This document shows, in pieces, positions 15,778-22,033 of a stretch of DNA of 38,086 nt; position 1 is the first letter of the stretch, and every line of letters begins with the position of its first letter. The DNA is from a virus: IMG/VR virus record IMGVR_UViG_3300022227_000010, positions 1-38,086 of that record; one strand, given 5' to 3'. The translations under genes and the position numbers were made by a program. The notes under the pieces were generated by a model. That model made no database searches, had not been told where the DNA came from, and saw only the letters and a list, made by a program, of their open reading frames with translations.

Positions 15778-16267
15778 ATTGGCCGCCGGAAATATAGCCA
15801 AAGGATAAAACGGCCGGAAACGGCAATTTAAATTTAGCCTAAAATCTGAAAAATGATTGTGGGCCAGCGGGAAAAGTACACCCGGGAAAGTGTCCCGGGT
15901 GTACACCCGCGCGCCCGTAGCCAGGCCGCTAAAATTTGATAATTTTATAGATATTATACATAATTAATTTTATGAATATTTTTCCGGGTTAAAATAATTT
16001 TTTAAAATTGAATTGAAAAATTAGTTAAAGTAAGTGTTTAAATGACCCGATTAGAGAGGGAATTTTCCCATTTTGACCATACTCCTTTATATTATATGCT
16101 GGGGGGAAAATGGTATTTTAGATCCAGAATCAAAGTTTGATTAATTTTTCTAATTTCTGACCCCCCCCTACCCTTTTTCTTCAATCAGACTTCCTATAGT
16201 GTATATAGTGTTTATATGTTCATATGAGTCGGCAAATGAACAAATGAACAGTCTGAACGGGTACGGG
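15778..16267. other. Non-coding stretch between two convergent operons
   Basis: No convincing gene is visible in these 490 bp. Contents: a strong hairpin at 15876-15904; AT-rich DNA at 15935-16030; a run of eight C at 16161-16168; and short repeats GTTCAT (16218-16223) with inverted copies ATGAAC (16236-16241 and 16244-16249). It separates the end of the plus-strand cassette from the 3' end of the minus-strand early operon. Confidence 0.6.
15876..15904. repeat. Perfect 12-bp GC-rich stem-loop
   Basis: GTACACCCGGGA (15876-15887) and TCCCGGGTGTAC (15893-15904) are perfect inverted arms around the 5-base loop AAGTG. No T-run follows on either strand, so it is not a standard terminator. It may stop or stabilise convergent transcripts, or be a protein-binding site. 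Confidence 0.85.
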
Positions 16268-16426
16268 TTATTCATCACCGATTTTCGCCTTAATGGCCTT
16301 TCGATACTTCTTACGCGCTTTCAATTCTTTTTTCCCAATCTCGATGTGCGTATAGACTTCATCCCTTTTTTCCTGGGTAGGTATCGGATCACGATTAATA
16401 AAGTCAATGAATTGTGATAATCTCAT
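16268..16426 (-). CDS. Small basic hypothetical protein, 52 aa
   Basis: ATG 16426 opens a 52-codon frame (MRLSQFIDFINRDPIPTQEK...KARKKYRKAIKAKIGDE). It starts 5 bp after the stop of the preceding gene, with AGAGATAAATAGAAAC upstream. The C-terminal half is strongly basic and helical. It is the last gene of the early operon. I recognise no family. Confidence 0.62.
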   Translation of the reverse strand: MRLSQFIDFINRDPIPTQEKRDEVYTHIEIGKKELKARKKYRKAIKAKIGDE

Positions 16427-16430
16427 GTTT

Positions 16431-16655
16431 CTATTTATCTCTTTTTTTCTGGATCCTTCGATATTCCCATCTATAGGCGTTCATCAATTTATCCAATTGA
16501 ATTTCCGTAAGATCTTTAAAACGCCTTCTACCATAAAGATCGCGCTTAATATCAAGAGTGCAATCAACAGTAAGAAAGTCGCTTTGAATAATTCCCAGCT
16601 TACCCGTAAAAGTTTCAAAATCCAACAATGCGCTCTTTAGGGGGTAGTAATTCAT
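16431..16655 (-). CDS. Hypothetical protein, 74 aa
   Basis: The 74-residue product (MNYYPLKSALLDFETFTGKLG...LMNAYRWEYRRIQKKRDK) is soluble, with a basic C-terminus. It overlaps the end of the loader-like gene by 41 bp in another frame, and the next small gene starts 5 bp after its stop. Probably part of the replication operon; function unknown. Confidence 0.6.
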   Translation of the reverse strand: MNYYPLKSALLDFETFTGKLGIIQSDFLTVDCTLDIKRDLYGRRRFKDLTEIQLDKLMNAYRWEYRRIQKKRDK

Positions 16656-17106
16656 TCATTAAGTACATATCAACAATCTGGGGGTAGGTAAACTCATCCT
16701 TATCAAACTTATCAGCATATTCCCCATATTCAAGTTTGGGGAACTTACTGAAGTATGGTTCTACGCCCGATGTAGTGAAGTTCGTACACTTGCATCCATA
16801 ATTAACGATGTAGTGCCGGTTTTCTCTGGAATCAATTGATGGTATCATACCCACACCGCCGCAGAACCAACACTCCTCACTATGAGTTATACTTACGAAT
16901 GTTCTATTCTGGTTTGAATACAAACGCCTCAGATCTGAGAGCGACGGGAAAAACTTTTCATTGCCAATCCATGTATCAACCACCTTCTTCAGTCTATTAG
17001 CATCTGTGGTTTTAGCCCAGTTCACATAGACTCGAATCTGGTTTTCGTTTTTGCTTCTCCCGTACGCATCCCATAATGCTTCCAAAATATCAATAATGTC
17101 CGTCAT
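16615..17106 (-). CDS. Helicase-loader-like replication protein with zinc-binding motif
   Basis: The N-terminal 60 residues (IIDILEALWDAYGRSKNENQIRVYVNWAKTTDANRLKKVVDTWIGNEKFFPSLSDLRRLY) follow the helical pattern of phage helicase-loader/G39P-type domains, ending with the typical 'kFFPslsdlR'. A CWFCGGVGM...YGCKC cluster (about residues 80-107) looks like a zinc-binding site. Loaders deliver the replicative helicase to the origin; no phage helicase is visible here, so a host helicase would be the partner. It overlaps the DUF1376-type gene by ATGA, as expected for an initiator-loader pair. Confidence 0.6.
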   Translation of the reverse strand: MTDIIDILEALWDAYGRSKNENQIRVYVNWAKTTDANRLKKVVDTWIGNEKFFPSLSDLRRLYSNQNRTFVSITHSEECWFCGGVGMIPSIDSRENRHYIVNYGCKCTNFTTSGVEPYFSKFPKLEYGEYADKFDKDEFTYPQIVDMYLMNELLPPKERIVGF

Positions 17107-17867
17107 ACCGTTTCAGACCTTATAGTTTCAAAAGCATTTTCATCTGATTCCGGGGCATAATTAATCCAATCCGTCTTACAGAATTTTTCTAACTTGGATA
17201 CCATTTTACCCTCTTTCCTTAACCGCTTTCTTTCTTCAGCATATTCAACAGCAGTTTTGATATCGCCATGCTGATTCAGATAACTTGAGATCACATTTAT
17301 GGTAGGCTGATTCATTAGCTTACCAGTTCTATTCCATCGCTCAACCTCTTTTTCGGAAACAAGAATCGAATAAATTTTCTCGATATTTTTTAGATTAAAA
17401 TTCTTCAAAACACCCGATTCCCCTTGGGGGGATATAGGGGGGTTTCTTATTGCAATAGAAGTAGAAGAAGAAGAAGAAGAAGAAGAGCTATTTTTCGCCA
17501 TTGGCGAATCGATGGGGTGGCTATGCGATTGCCATCGCTTTTCAGCACCCTTCTTACCCGCTTTTGATGCTGTTTCCCGGTGTTCTATCTGCTTTTGCCG
17601 TTCCTTGTAAAGTCTCTTATTGTACAACTTACCGTCAATCTCAACGAACTTATGTTTCACACCATCCCATAGTTGCTTCCATTTAGGTGTACCCCCCAAA
17701 AGATTTCTTATATAAGAAGTGTTTTTGGGTAAACCATCATTCAACCATTGGTATGATATAAGAACTATATAAGCACCTTTTTGGGCAAAATTCATTTGCA
17801 TCACATCTGGATCTGCCAAAAAATCCTTGGGATACCATTGAAAACTGGGGGCATCATGCTTGTCCAT
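17103..17867 (-). CDS. DUF1376-type replication initiator
   Basis: The N-terminus (PSFQWYPKDFLADPDVMQMNFAQKGAYIVLISYQWLNDGLP) is the DUF1376 signature found in phage replication proteins. Then comes a winged-helix-like, basic region (KRLYKERQKQIEHRETASKAGKKGAEKRW), a nine-serine linker at about residues 127-135, and a C-terminal helical domain (PTINVISSYLNQHGDIKTAVEYAEERKRLRKEG). Such proteins act like lambda O, binding the origin and recruiting a loader. The serine run is encoded by a (GAA)n-type microsatellite on the plus strand near 17460-17490, which could vary in length. It overlaps the nuclease-like gene before it and the loader-like gene after it. Confidence 0.8.
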   Translation of the reverse strand: MDKHDAPSFQWYPKDFLADPDVMQMNFAQKGAYIVLISYQWLNDGLPKNTSYIRNLLGGTPKWKQLWDGVKHKFVEIDGKLYNKRLYKERQKQIEHRETASKAGKKGAEKRWQSHSHPIDSPMAKNSSSSSSSSSTSIAIRNPPISPQGESGVLKNFNLKNIEKIYSILVSEKEVERWNRTGKLMNQPTINVISSYLNQHGDIKTAVEYAEERKRLRKEGKMVSKLEKFCKTDWINYAPESDENAFETIRSETV

Positions 17868-18342
17868 TTTGGCTCCTTATTTTGTTTTCCTTTTCTAAAA
17901 ATGCTTCATCTATAATAAAGTATGTTCTGCCATTATCCGGGTAGTGGCCTACCTTACATTTGCTCATATGTTTGATTACTTTTTTCCACTCAACACAATA
18001 TTCTTTATCAGATTCGCAGTTCCTTACAAACATCCAAACAGGCAATATTTTAGACCAATGCTCATAGGCAACCATATCATTCATTTTGATCTTTAATTCC
18101 CCGAAATACCCCTTAACTTCAAAAAATACCGTATCATCATTGGACACTATATAATCTGGTGCAGACCTAATTTCTTCTGGTATTTTCCACCACATATCGA
18201 AATCAACCCTATCACATTTTTCGTCGAATCCATATCTGACATATTTCATTTCATGGGATTTGAAAAATTCTTCCGCACGAATTTCCGCAAGGTTAACCCG
18301 GCCATCATTCCGCTGTGCATATGTTCTGTCTTTATCGCTCAT
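17854..18342 (-). CDS. Putative PD-(D/E)xK nuclease-like protein
   Basis: The 162-residue product contains RSAPDYIVSNDDTVFFEVKGYFGELKIKMNDMVAYEHWSK. The 'PDyi ... ffEvKG' pair is the catalytic arrangement (Asp, then Glu-x-Lys) of the PD-(D/E)xK nuclease fold, and the helix after it fits. An N-terminal basic segment (NDGRVNLAEIRAEEFF) precedes it. With recombination and replication genes on both sides, a structure-specific or processing nuclease is plausible. Start shares ATGA with the 57-aa gene upstream. Confidence 0.65.
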   Translation of the reverse strand: MSDKDRTYAQRNDGRVNLAEIRAEEFFKSHEMKYVRYGFDEKCDRVDFDMWWKIPEEIRSAPDYIVSNDDTVFFEVKGYFGELKIKMNDMVAYEHWSKILPVWMFVRNCESDKEYCVEWKKVIKHMSKCKVGHYPDNGRTYFIIDEAFLEKENKIRSQNGQA

Positions 18343-18512
18343 TGTTTACCCCGGACTTCTTTGGGGAATATCCCTTGCAAATACCACCAGCCGTTGCCGT
18401 TCTCCTTAAAAAGTTCAGAGCGTTCCATTATATATACAGGATCTTCCACATCTCCACGATAAGGCCATCCCATCTTCCATTGTTTCCAATCATCATTTCT
18501 CTTTTCTGGCAT
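18339..18512 (-). CDS. Small Trp-rich hypothetical protein, 57 aa
   Basis: ATG 18512 opens 57 codons (MPEKRNDDWKQWKMGWPYRGDVEDP...ENGNGWWYLQGIFPKEVRGKQ). AGGGAGCGTAAGG precedes the start and the stop overlaps the next gene's start as ATGA. Five tryptophans in 57 residues is unusual. It overlaps the preceding 39-aa gene by 20 bp. Function unknown. Confidence 0.65.
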   Translation of the reverse strand: MPEKRNDDWKQWKMGWPYRGDVEDPVYIMERSELFKENGNGWWYLQGIFPKEVRGKQ

Positions 18513-18612
18513 CCTTACGCTCCCTTCGTTTCTTAGATTTGTACTCTGCTATACTCTTACGCTTAAGAAACTTCTGTCTTTTTCTTGCTTTAGCGGCTCG
18601 GTTTGGACTCAT
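18493..18612 (-). CDS. Tiny highly basic protein, 39 aa
   Basis: ATG 18612 opens 39 codons (MSPNRAAKARKRQKFLKRKS...KSKKRRERKDARKEK). About half of the residues are Lys or Arg. GAGGAAACAAT gives an excellent ribosome-binding site. A nucleic-acid or ribosome-binding miniprotein is a reasonable inference from charge; no family is recognised. Confidence 0.68.
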   Translation of the reverse strand: MSPNRAAKARKRQKFLKRKSIAEYKSKKRRERKDARKEK

Positions 18613-18634
18613 ATTGTTTCCTCTAATCTGTCCG

Positions 18635-18742
18635 CTACGGAAGATTTATTCTTGGCATCTTTTTTTTTTCGCGCTTTATTTTGTCCCAATCCACACCTTT
18701 TCGGGGGAAAGGGCGCTTCACATATTTCTTTTTTTTAGTCAA
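18635..18742 (-). CDS. Tiny basic protein with TTG start and A10 tract, 35 aa
   Basis: TTG 18742 overlaps the resolvase stop (TTGA) and opens 35 codons (LTKKKKYVKRPFPRKGVDWDKIKREKKKMPRINLP), with GGGGTGG upstream. Near the end the coding strand has ten consecutive A (18669-18660). One extra A or a -1 slip there would give the alternative tail KDAKNKSSVADRLEETI ending at 18609, whose stop overlaps the next start as ATGA, the arrangement used throughout this operon. Slippage or a one-base homopolymer error is therefore likely. Confidence 0.5.
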   Translation of the reverse strand: MTKKKKYVKRPFPRKGVDWDKIKREKKKMPRINLP

Positions 18743-19209
18743 TTTTGTAAACCACCCCGGTAAATAATTTCAAATTCAGTCCTTGGGCATGAGTCATATA
18801 TTTTATGAGCAGTTATCTTGGCGACTACCGCATCATCGTTCCAGAAATGGCCGCTTAACGCATCTAATACGAACTTGATAAGGTTATCTATGTCTGGCCG
18901 CTTGCTATGGTAGGTGATGTCCGAAAGTATTTCAGCGGTCTTCTTTTTAGATGTGCTTTTTGGGATGGGCATACAAAAGTCAATGAAGATTTCCACATAT
19001 CCTTTATGCTCCAGAGGTTTTATCCATCTATATTCTAATGGATCTCGCTGGAGCAGACACTTTTTAAGGAATGCAGCCTTATCATCCTTTGATGGGTCAT
19101 AAGTGCGAACAAACTTACCAGTTGATGTATGGCGATGCCGCTTCTGGGGGATTGGTTTCCCCAGAATTGAAAATGAAAACTTTTTGTTGAAATTTTTGTT
19201 TATATGCAT
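18739..19209 (-). CDS. RusA-like Holliday junction resolvase
   Basis: The product (156 residues from ATG 19209) starts MHINKNFNKKFSFSILGKPIPQKRHRH, the typical RusA opening (xixGxPxpkxR). It carries the acidic core RPDIDNLIKFVLDALSGHFWNDDAVV, with the Asp-x-Asp-Asn and Asn-Asp-Asp motifs that bind Mg in RusA dimers. It cleaves branched recombination or replication intermediates. An upstream in-frame ATG at 19245 would add 12 residues encoded by a hairpin; I prefer 19209 because AGGCGG lies 8 bases before it and the family begins there. Confidence 0.88.
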   Translation of the reverse strand: MHINKNFNKKFSFSILGKPIPQKRHRHTSTGKFVRTYDPSKDDKAAFLKKCLLQRDPLEYRWIKPLEHKGYVEIFIDFCMPIPKSTSKKKTAEILSDITYHSKRPDIDNLIKFVLDALSGHFWNDDAVVAKITAHKIYDSCPRTEFEIIYRGGLQN

Positions 19210-19216
19210 GGCTTGT

Positions 19217-19243
19217 GCCGCCTGTATGTGGAGAACAGGCGGC
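19217..19243 (-). promoter_or_regulatory. Hairpin covering the ribosome-binding site of the RusA-like gene
   Basis: GCCGCCTGT (19243-19235 on the minus strand) pairs perfectly with ACAGGCGGC (19225-19217) around a 9-base loop. The 3' arm contains AGGCGG, the likely ribosome-binding site for ATG 19209. No T-run follows, so it is more likely a translational switch or processing site than a terminator. Confidence 0.75.
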
Positions 19244-19263
19244 ATTGGTATGTGGTAAATTAT

Positions 19264-19533
19264 TTAGAAGGGCAATTCTCCATCATCATCGCTTTGTGCC
19301 GGGGCAGAGCGCCTACTGGGATCTGGTTTCCATGTGTCAATCTCACCATAATGGCTTTTCCCGTCTTCACCGCACTCTCTTTTCCGCTTAACATCAAATC
19401 GGACAACACCCTTTTCGTCCGCGTGTTGATATAGATCATCTAAGTTGACCGCACATTTAATAATAATCCCACCGTTATCGAATACCTTCTCTTTAAAGGT
19501 TCCCCTAACAAATAGCTTTTTTTTGTCTGTCAT
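19264..19533 (-). CDS. Small protein with SSB-like acidic C-terminal tip
   Basis: The 89-residue product has a compact beta-rich N-terminus (KLFVRGTFKEKVFDNGGIIIKCAVNLDDLYQHADEKGVVRFDVKRKR) and a disordered Pro/Ser/Ala linker ending in SDDDGELPF. The Asp-rich tip with terminal Pro-Phe matches the protein-interaction tail of bacterial SSB proteins. The body is much shorter than an OB-fold SSB, but the operon context (ERF annealing protein, RusA) fits single-strand DNA metabolism. It may be a minimal SSB or another protein that mimics the tail. Confidence 0.6.
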   Translation of the reverse strand: MTDKKKLFVRGTFKEKVFDNGGIIIKCAVNLDDLYQHADEKGVVRFDVKRKRECGEDGKSHYGEIDTWKPDPSRRSAPAQSDDDGELPF

Positions 19534-19536
19534 CTT

Positions 19537-19743
19537 TTATCCTTTTCGTTTATAAATTCTTCTTAATGCTTCTTGAGCGGCCCCACGGAAATCAGTATCA
19601 TCTGTATATGCGTTCTTTGCATACCAATCAAGTGTCACGATCGCAATATTTAGGTCGTTATGTGCGCGAATCAACGGGGTTATTTCTTCCGGCTCTTCCG
19701 ATGAGTCATACACTTCCCCTACTTTGTCGTAATCAACGGTCAT
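19537..19743 (-). CDS. Hypothetical protein, 68 aa
   Basis: The start at 19743 (MTVDYDKVGEVYDSSEEP) is chosen because it overlaps the preceding stop as ATGA; an in-frame ATG nine bases upstream is possible. The N-terminus is acidic and the rest helical (TPLIRAHNDLNIAIVTLDWYAKNAYTDDTDFRGAAQEALRRIYKRKG). Function unknown. Confidence 0.6.
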   Translation of the reverse strand: MTVDYDKVGEVYDSSEEPEEITPLIRAHNDLNIAIVTLDWYAKNAYTDDTDFRGAAQEALRRIYKRKG

Positions 19744-20060
19744 TTGCCCCATTTCCCCCTATTAACTATACAGGCCATCAAACAATAGTTGGCCAGATCC
19801 AAAAAACTATCTTCCAGGGATTCATTCTTTGGCTGTTGGCCTTCAGTTAAAAGATTTAGGATTCGTTGAATCTTATCATTACCCCGGATCGCAATACCCA
19901 GCAAGGCCAAATGGTCGTTACCGTTCATGGCTATGTTATTTGGGCCGTAATCCAATTGCTTGGCTGCAAAGACCTTGAGATTACAGTTAATTAAGTTTTG
20001 CATCTCTTCCATGGTCTGGGGGTACTTTTCAGCGACTTCTTTTAATATTTTATCGCTCAT
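19740..20060 (-). CDS. DUF1599 / Nmad1-like nucleotide-modification-associated protein
   Basis: The 106-residue product reads FAAKQLDYGPNNIAMNG...LALLGIAIRGNDKIQRILNLL...ESLEDSFLDLANYCLMACIVNRGKW. The 'KqxDYGpxNi ... G ... RxxDKxxRixnL ... ESxxDsfxDlAnYxxi' pattern is that of the nucleotide-modification-associated domain, related to MazG-type pyrophosphohydrolases. Here Asn replaces the usual second residue before Asp-Lys. It may hydrolyse a modified or damaged nucleotide. Its presence beside replication genes is common in phages. Confidence 0.8.
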   Translation of the reverse strand: MSDKILKEVAEKYPQTMEEMQNLINCNLKVFAAKQLDYGPNNIAMNGNDHLALLGIAIRGNDKIQRILNLLTEGQQPKNESLEDSFLDLANYCLMACIVNRGKWGK

Positions 20061-20239
20061 TTAGTACCGTTCTTTAAGAAATCCAGATAGTCAGACATTT
20101 TAACCCGGATAGTACGATGCCCCAGTTTTCTACCCTTTAATTCCCCGGTGGCTATCCAATTCAATACTGTATTCACATGAACCATTTCATATTCAGCGAT
20201 TTGTCTCGGCGTAAGCTGGGTTAAGTTTTTATTTTTCAT
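20057..20239 (-). CDS. Small excisionase/MerR-type helix-turn-helix protein
   Basis: The 60-residue product (LTQLTPRQIAEYEMVHVNTVLNWIATGELKGRKLGHRTIRVKMSDYLDFLKNG) has the winged helix-turn-helix 'xtpxqxAeyexVhxxTVxxWIxxGeLkgxklGxrtxRixxsDlexFl' pattern of excisionase-family DNA-binding domains. With no integrase in the window, a transcriptional role is more likely than excision. Both ends overlap neighbours by ATGA, so it is coupled within the early operon. It is a candidate for binding the operator-like repeats at 21945-22081, which is only inference. Confidence 0.82.
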   Translation of the reverse strand: MKNKNLTQLTPRQIAEYEMVHVNTVLNWIATGELKGRKLGHRTIRVKMSDYLDFLKNGTK

Positions 20240-20499
20240 ATCATTAAAAACTTTGAGGATCTGGCGGCCGCCGCCGGGTTAGTAACTGGTGTGGCAACAT
20301 TACTATGGATTGGCTCTTCGACCCTCAAGTCTTTCATATATCTTTTCCCAGAAGCATATTCACCAGCCAAGAATTGATAACGCTTTTCAGCAGATCCATT
20401 TGGGGATACTATTCCACTCATTATTAATTTCTTATAGAACCGCATAACTCCACTAATCTGAGTGAGTTTTATTTTCTGATAATTTTCTTTATTTTTCAT
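20236..20499 (-). CDS. Hypothetical protein, 87 aa
   Basis: The product (MKNKENYQKIKLTQISGVMRFYKKLIMSGIVSPNGSAEKRYQFLAGEYASGKRYMKDLRV...NPAAAARSSKFLMI) has a basic helical N-terminus and a Pro/Ala-rich tail. It overlaps the ERF gene by 11 bp and the helix-turn-helix gene by ATGA. No family is recognised; the context suggests an accessory in recombination or regulation. Confidence 0.6.
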   Translation of the reverse strand: MKNKENYQKIKLTQISGVMRFYKKLIMSGIVSPNGSAEKRYQFLAGEYASGKRYMKDLRVEEPIHSNVATPVTNPAAAARSSKFLMI

Positions 20500-21124
20500 C
20501 CCTTATCACCTTTTCTAACATTATGATCTGCTGGGCGGCCGATTCCTTTGTGAACTTGTCTCCCTTAACACCAGCAGCAATATGTTTGACGGTTTTATCG
20601 CTCACCTTTTCATCTTTACATAACTCCCGCAATCTCTTTATCTGAGATTCAGTTATCGATTTAGGCGCTGATTTCTTATATTGTTTCTTGGGGGACGGTT
20701 TCGATTGGGTTGCCTTATTATCGATGGCATCCAGATCTTTGGTATCATCCAGAAGAAATAGATTACCTAAAGCGTATTTTTTAGCATACGACGATGATGC
20801 ACCGAATGACTGTCCTATATCCATGCCCTTCCTGTTTGGATCTACACCAACATATGCCACCGCACTCATCTTTTCATCTGCCCGGTCAGTAATAGTGACG
20901 GTAGTTCTGATACATACCAGATCACTAATTTCAATTAACTCTTCATCAACCTTGAGCGTGAGATCGTGTTTTTTTAAAAGAGGTTTTACCTCTTCAAGAA
21001 TGTCTTCTGATGAACGGTATTTAAAATTTTGAAATTTGTTTATTTGATTTTTTGGTACTTTGAGATTTGTCTGTATATCAACCATCTTTTCGTGCAACAC
21101 TATTATTTTTCCATCCTTTCCCAT
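20489..21124 (-). CDS. ERF-family single-strand annealing protein
   Basis: The 211-residue product has KVPKNQINKFQNFKYRSSEDILEEVKPLLKKHDLTLKV, the ERF opening (xvxKxgxNxfxxykYxsxedilxxvxplLxkxgl), then GASSSYAKKYALGNLFLLDDTKDLDA, the conserved ERF core. After a Lys/Ser/Pro linker (about 140-155) the C-terminal helical part (TESQIKRLRELCKDEKVSDKTVKHIA) probably contacts DNA or partners. ERF proteins anneal complementary single strands during phage recombination and genome circularisation. The start has GGGGGAT upstream. Confidence 0.92.
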   Translation of the reverse strand: MGKDGKIIVLHEKMVDIQTNLKVPKNQINKFQNFKYRSSEDILEEVKPLLKKHDLTLKVDEELIEISDLVCIRTTVTITDRADEKMSAVAYVGVDPNRKGMDIGQSFGASSSYAKKYALGNLFLLDDTKDLDAIDNKATQSKPSPKKQYKKSAPKSITESQIKRLRELCKDEKVSDKTVKHIAAGVKGDKFTKESAAQQIIMLEKVIRDEK

Positions 21125-21125
21125 A

Positions 21126-21236
21126 TCAAATCCCCCTAAACCAATTAATTATTACGACTACAGTCATAACCGTCAATATTATCGAAACGCCGTATCTCCC
21201 CATATACCAGCTAATGTGTGCGAGTATGTTTTTCAT
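21126..21236 (-). CDS. Single-pass membrane miniprotein, 36 aa
   Basis: ATG 21236 opens 36 codons: a short N-terminus (MKNILAHISWYMGRYG), one hydrophobic helix (VSIILTVMTVVVIINWF) and RGI. AAGGAA lies 9 bases upstream. It overlaps the preceding gene by 26 bp and ends 1 bp before the ERF start. Its early-operon position suggests a host-takeover or exclusion role rather than lysis, but function is unknown. Confidence 0.62.
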   Translation of the reverse strand: MKNILAHISWYMGRYGVSIILTVMTVVVIINWFRGI

Positions 21237-21393
21237 TAGTATTTTCCTTTATTGTATTAATTTTTGCATCAAAGACAATTAGCGCCATATTGAAACAGTT
21301 AATCCGTTTCTCGTAGTTGGTTTCAGCCATCCCCCTCTTAAACCAGCAAGTACCGCAAGTGTCGATGAATTGGTGGTGATTACAATCAATCAT
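21211..21393 (-). CDS. Small Cys/His hypothetical protein, 60 aa
   Basis: The N-terminus MIDCNHHQFIDTCGTCWFKRG has a C-x(3)-H...CxxC arrangement suggestive of a zinc site, followed by a helix (YEKRINCFNMALIVFDAKINTIKEN). The start overlaps the preceding stop by ATGA. No family is recognised. Confidence 0.6.
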   Translation of the reverse strand: MIDCNHHQFIDTCGTCWFKRGMAETNYEKRINCFNMALIVFDAKINTIKENTNEKHTRTH

Positions 21394-21686
21394 TGGGTCA
21401 TCCGCTTGATATTGTCGGTTACTTTCCAGAGTATATCTTGGCCGTTATCGGTGGCCATCTTTATAACTGGGTTTTTGGAAAGTGAAATACGGGGGTATTC
21501 GTCTTTAAAAATTACAAGAAGACTGTCAATCAAATCTCCGTAATGGTCTGAGTTATAATAGACTTCGCCGCTATCTTCACGGGGTGTTTCCCACATGACC
21601 ATAGCTTGGAATCGTGAGCCTTCCTTATATCTGCGGCTTTTAATCCGGCGGGATGCCGAGGATTTGGCGTACCTTTTGCTCTTCAT
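21390..21686 (-). CDS. Hypothetical protein, 98 aa
   Basis: The product has a strongly basic N-terminus (MKSKRYAKSSASRRIKSRRYKEGSRF) and a mixed alpha/beta rest (QAMVMWETPREDSGEVYYNSDHYGDLIDSLLVIFKDEYPRISLSK). It overlaps the first gene of the operon by 47 bp. A nucleic-acid-binding N-terminus is suggested by charge only. Confidence 0.6.
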   Translation of the reverse strand: MKSKRYAKSSASRRIKSRRYKEGSRFQAMVMWETPREDSGEVYYNSDHYGDLIDSLLVIFKDEYPRISLSKNPVIKMATDNGQDILWKVTDNIKRMTQ

Positions 21687-21837
21687 TGTCTTGTACCTCT
21701 TTATTTACTGGCTTAATATGTGGATTAGTTTCCGTTACGCAACCTCTGCGCTCTGCAAATTTTATGATCCCTTCGATCAGATCGAGTCTATTCTGACCAT
21801 CTGGGATTTTGATTATAAGTTTCTCAATTTCACTCAT
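21640..21837 (-). CDS. First gene of early operon, hypothetical, 65 aa
   Basis: I choose ATG 21837 (MSEIEKLIIKIPDGQNRLDLIEGIIKFAERRGCV...EEQKVRQILGIPPD) over an in-frame ATG at 21900, because the 21 extra residues look non-coding. GGATG precedes the chosen start. The product is a small, soluble, helical protein. It directly follows the minus-strand promoter at 21935-21964 with a roughly 90-nt leader. Confidence 0.55.
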   Translation of the reverse strand: MSEIEKLIIKIPDGQNRLDLIEGIIKFAERRGCVTETNPHIKPVNKEVQDNEEQKVRQILGIPPD

Positions 21838-21934
21838 ATTAACATCCAAGAATCCCGCTGTATTAATAACTAACCCCCGACACATCCATAAGGAAAACAC
21901 ATAAAAGCAAATGTGTGCCAGGGGTTATAAAAAT

Positions 21935-21964
21935 GTTATATTTAGTTAACATATGTTAACACAA
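21935..21964 (-). promoter_or_regulatory. Early minus-strand promoter with palindromic operator
   Basis: On the minus strand TTGTGT (21964-21959) and TATAAC (21940-21935) are 18 bp apart, a sigma-70-like promoter. The perfect 16-bp palindrome GTTAACATATGTTAAC (21945-21960) fills the spacer and touches the -35 box, an ideal repressor or activator site controlling the replication operon. Confidence 0.7.
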
Positions 21965-22033
21965 AGTATGAAAAATAAATAAAAATGAGCAAGTATTATT
22001 TTTAAAAAATACTCACTCATGGTCACTTATGCA

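Noticed and set aside
16185-16210. T7-like promoter word CACTATAGGA on the minus strand
   Set aside because: Only the 3' half resembles a T7-type promoter, there is one copy, and no single-subunit RNA polymerase gene is present.
16199-16417. Plus-strand 72-codon frame over the end of the early operon
   Set aside because: It is antisense to a 52-codon gene with good context, is low-complexity hydrophobic and lacks a ribosome-binding site.
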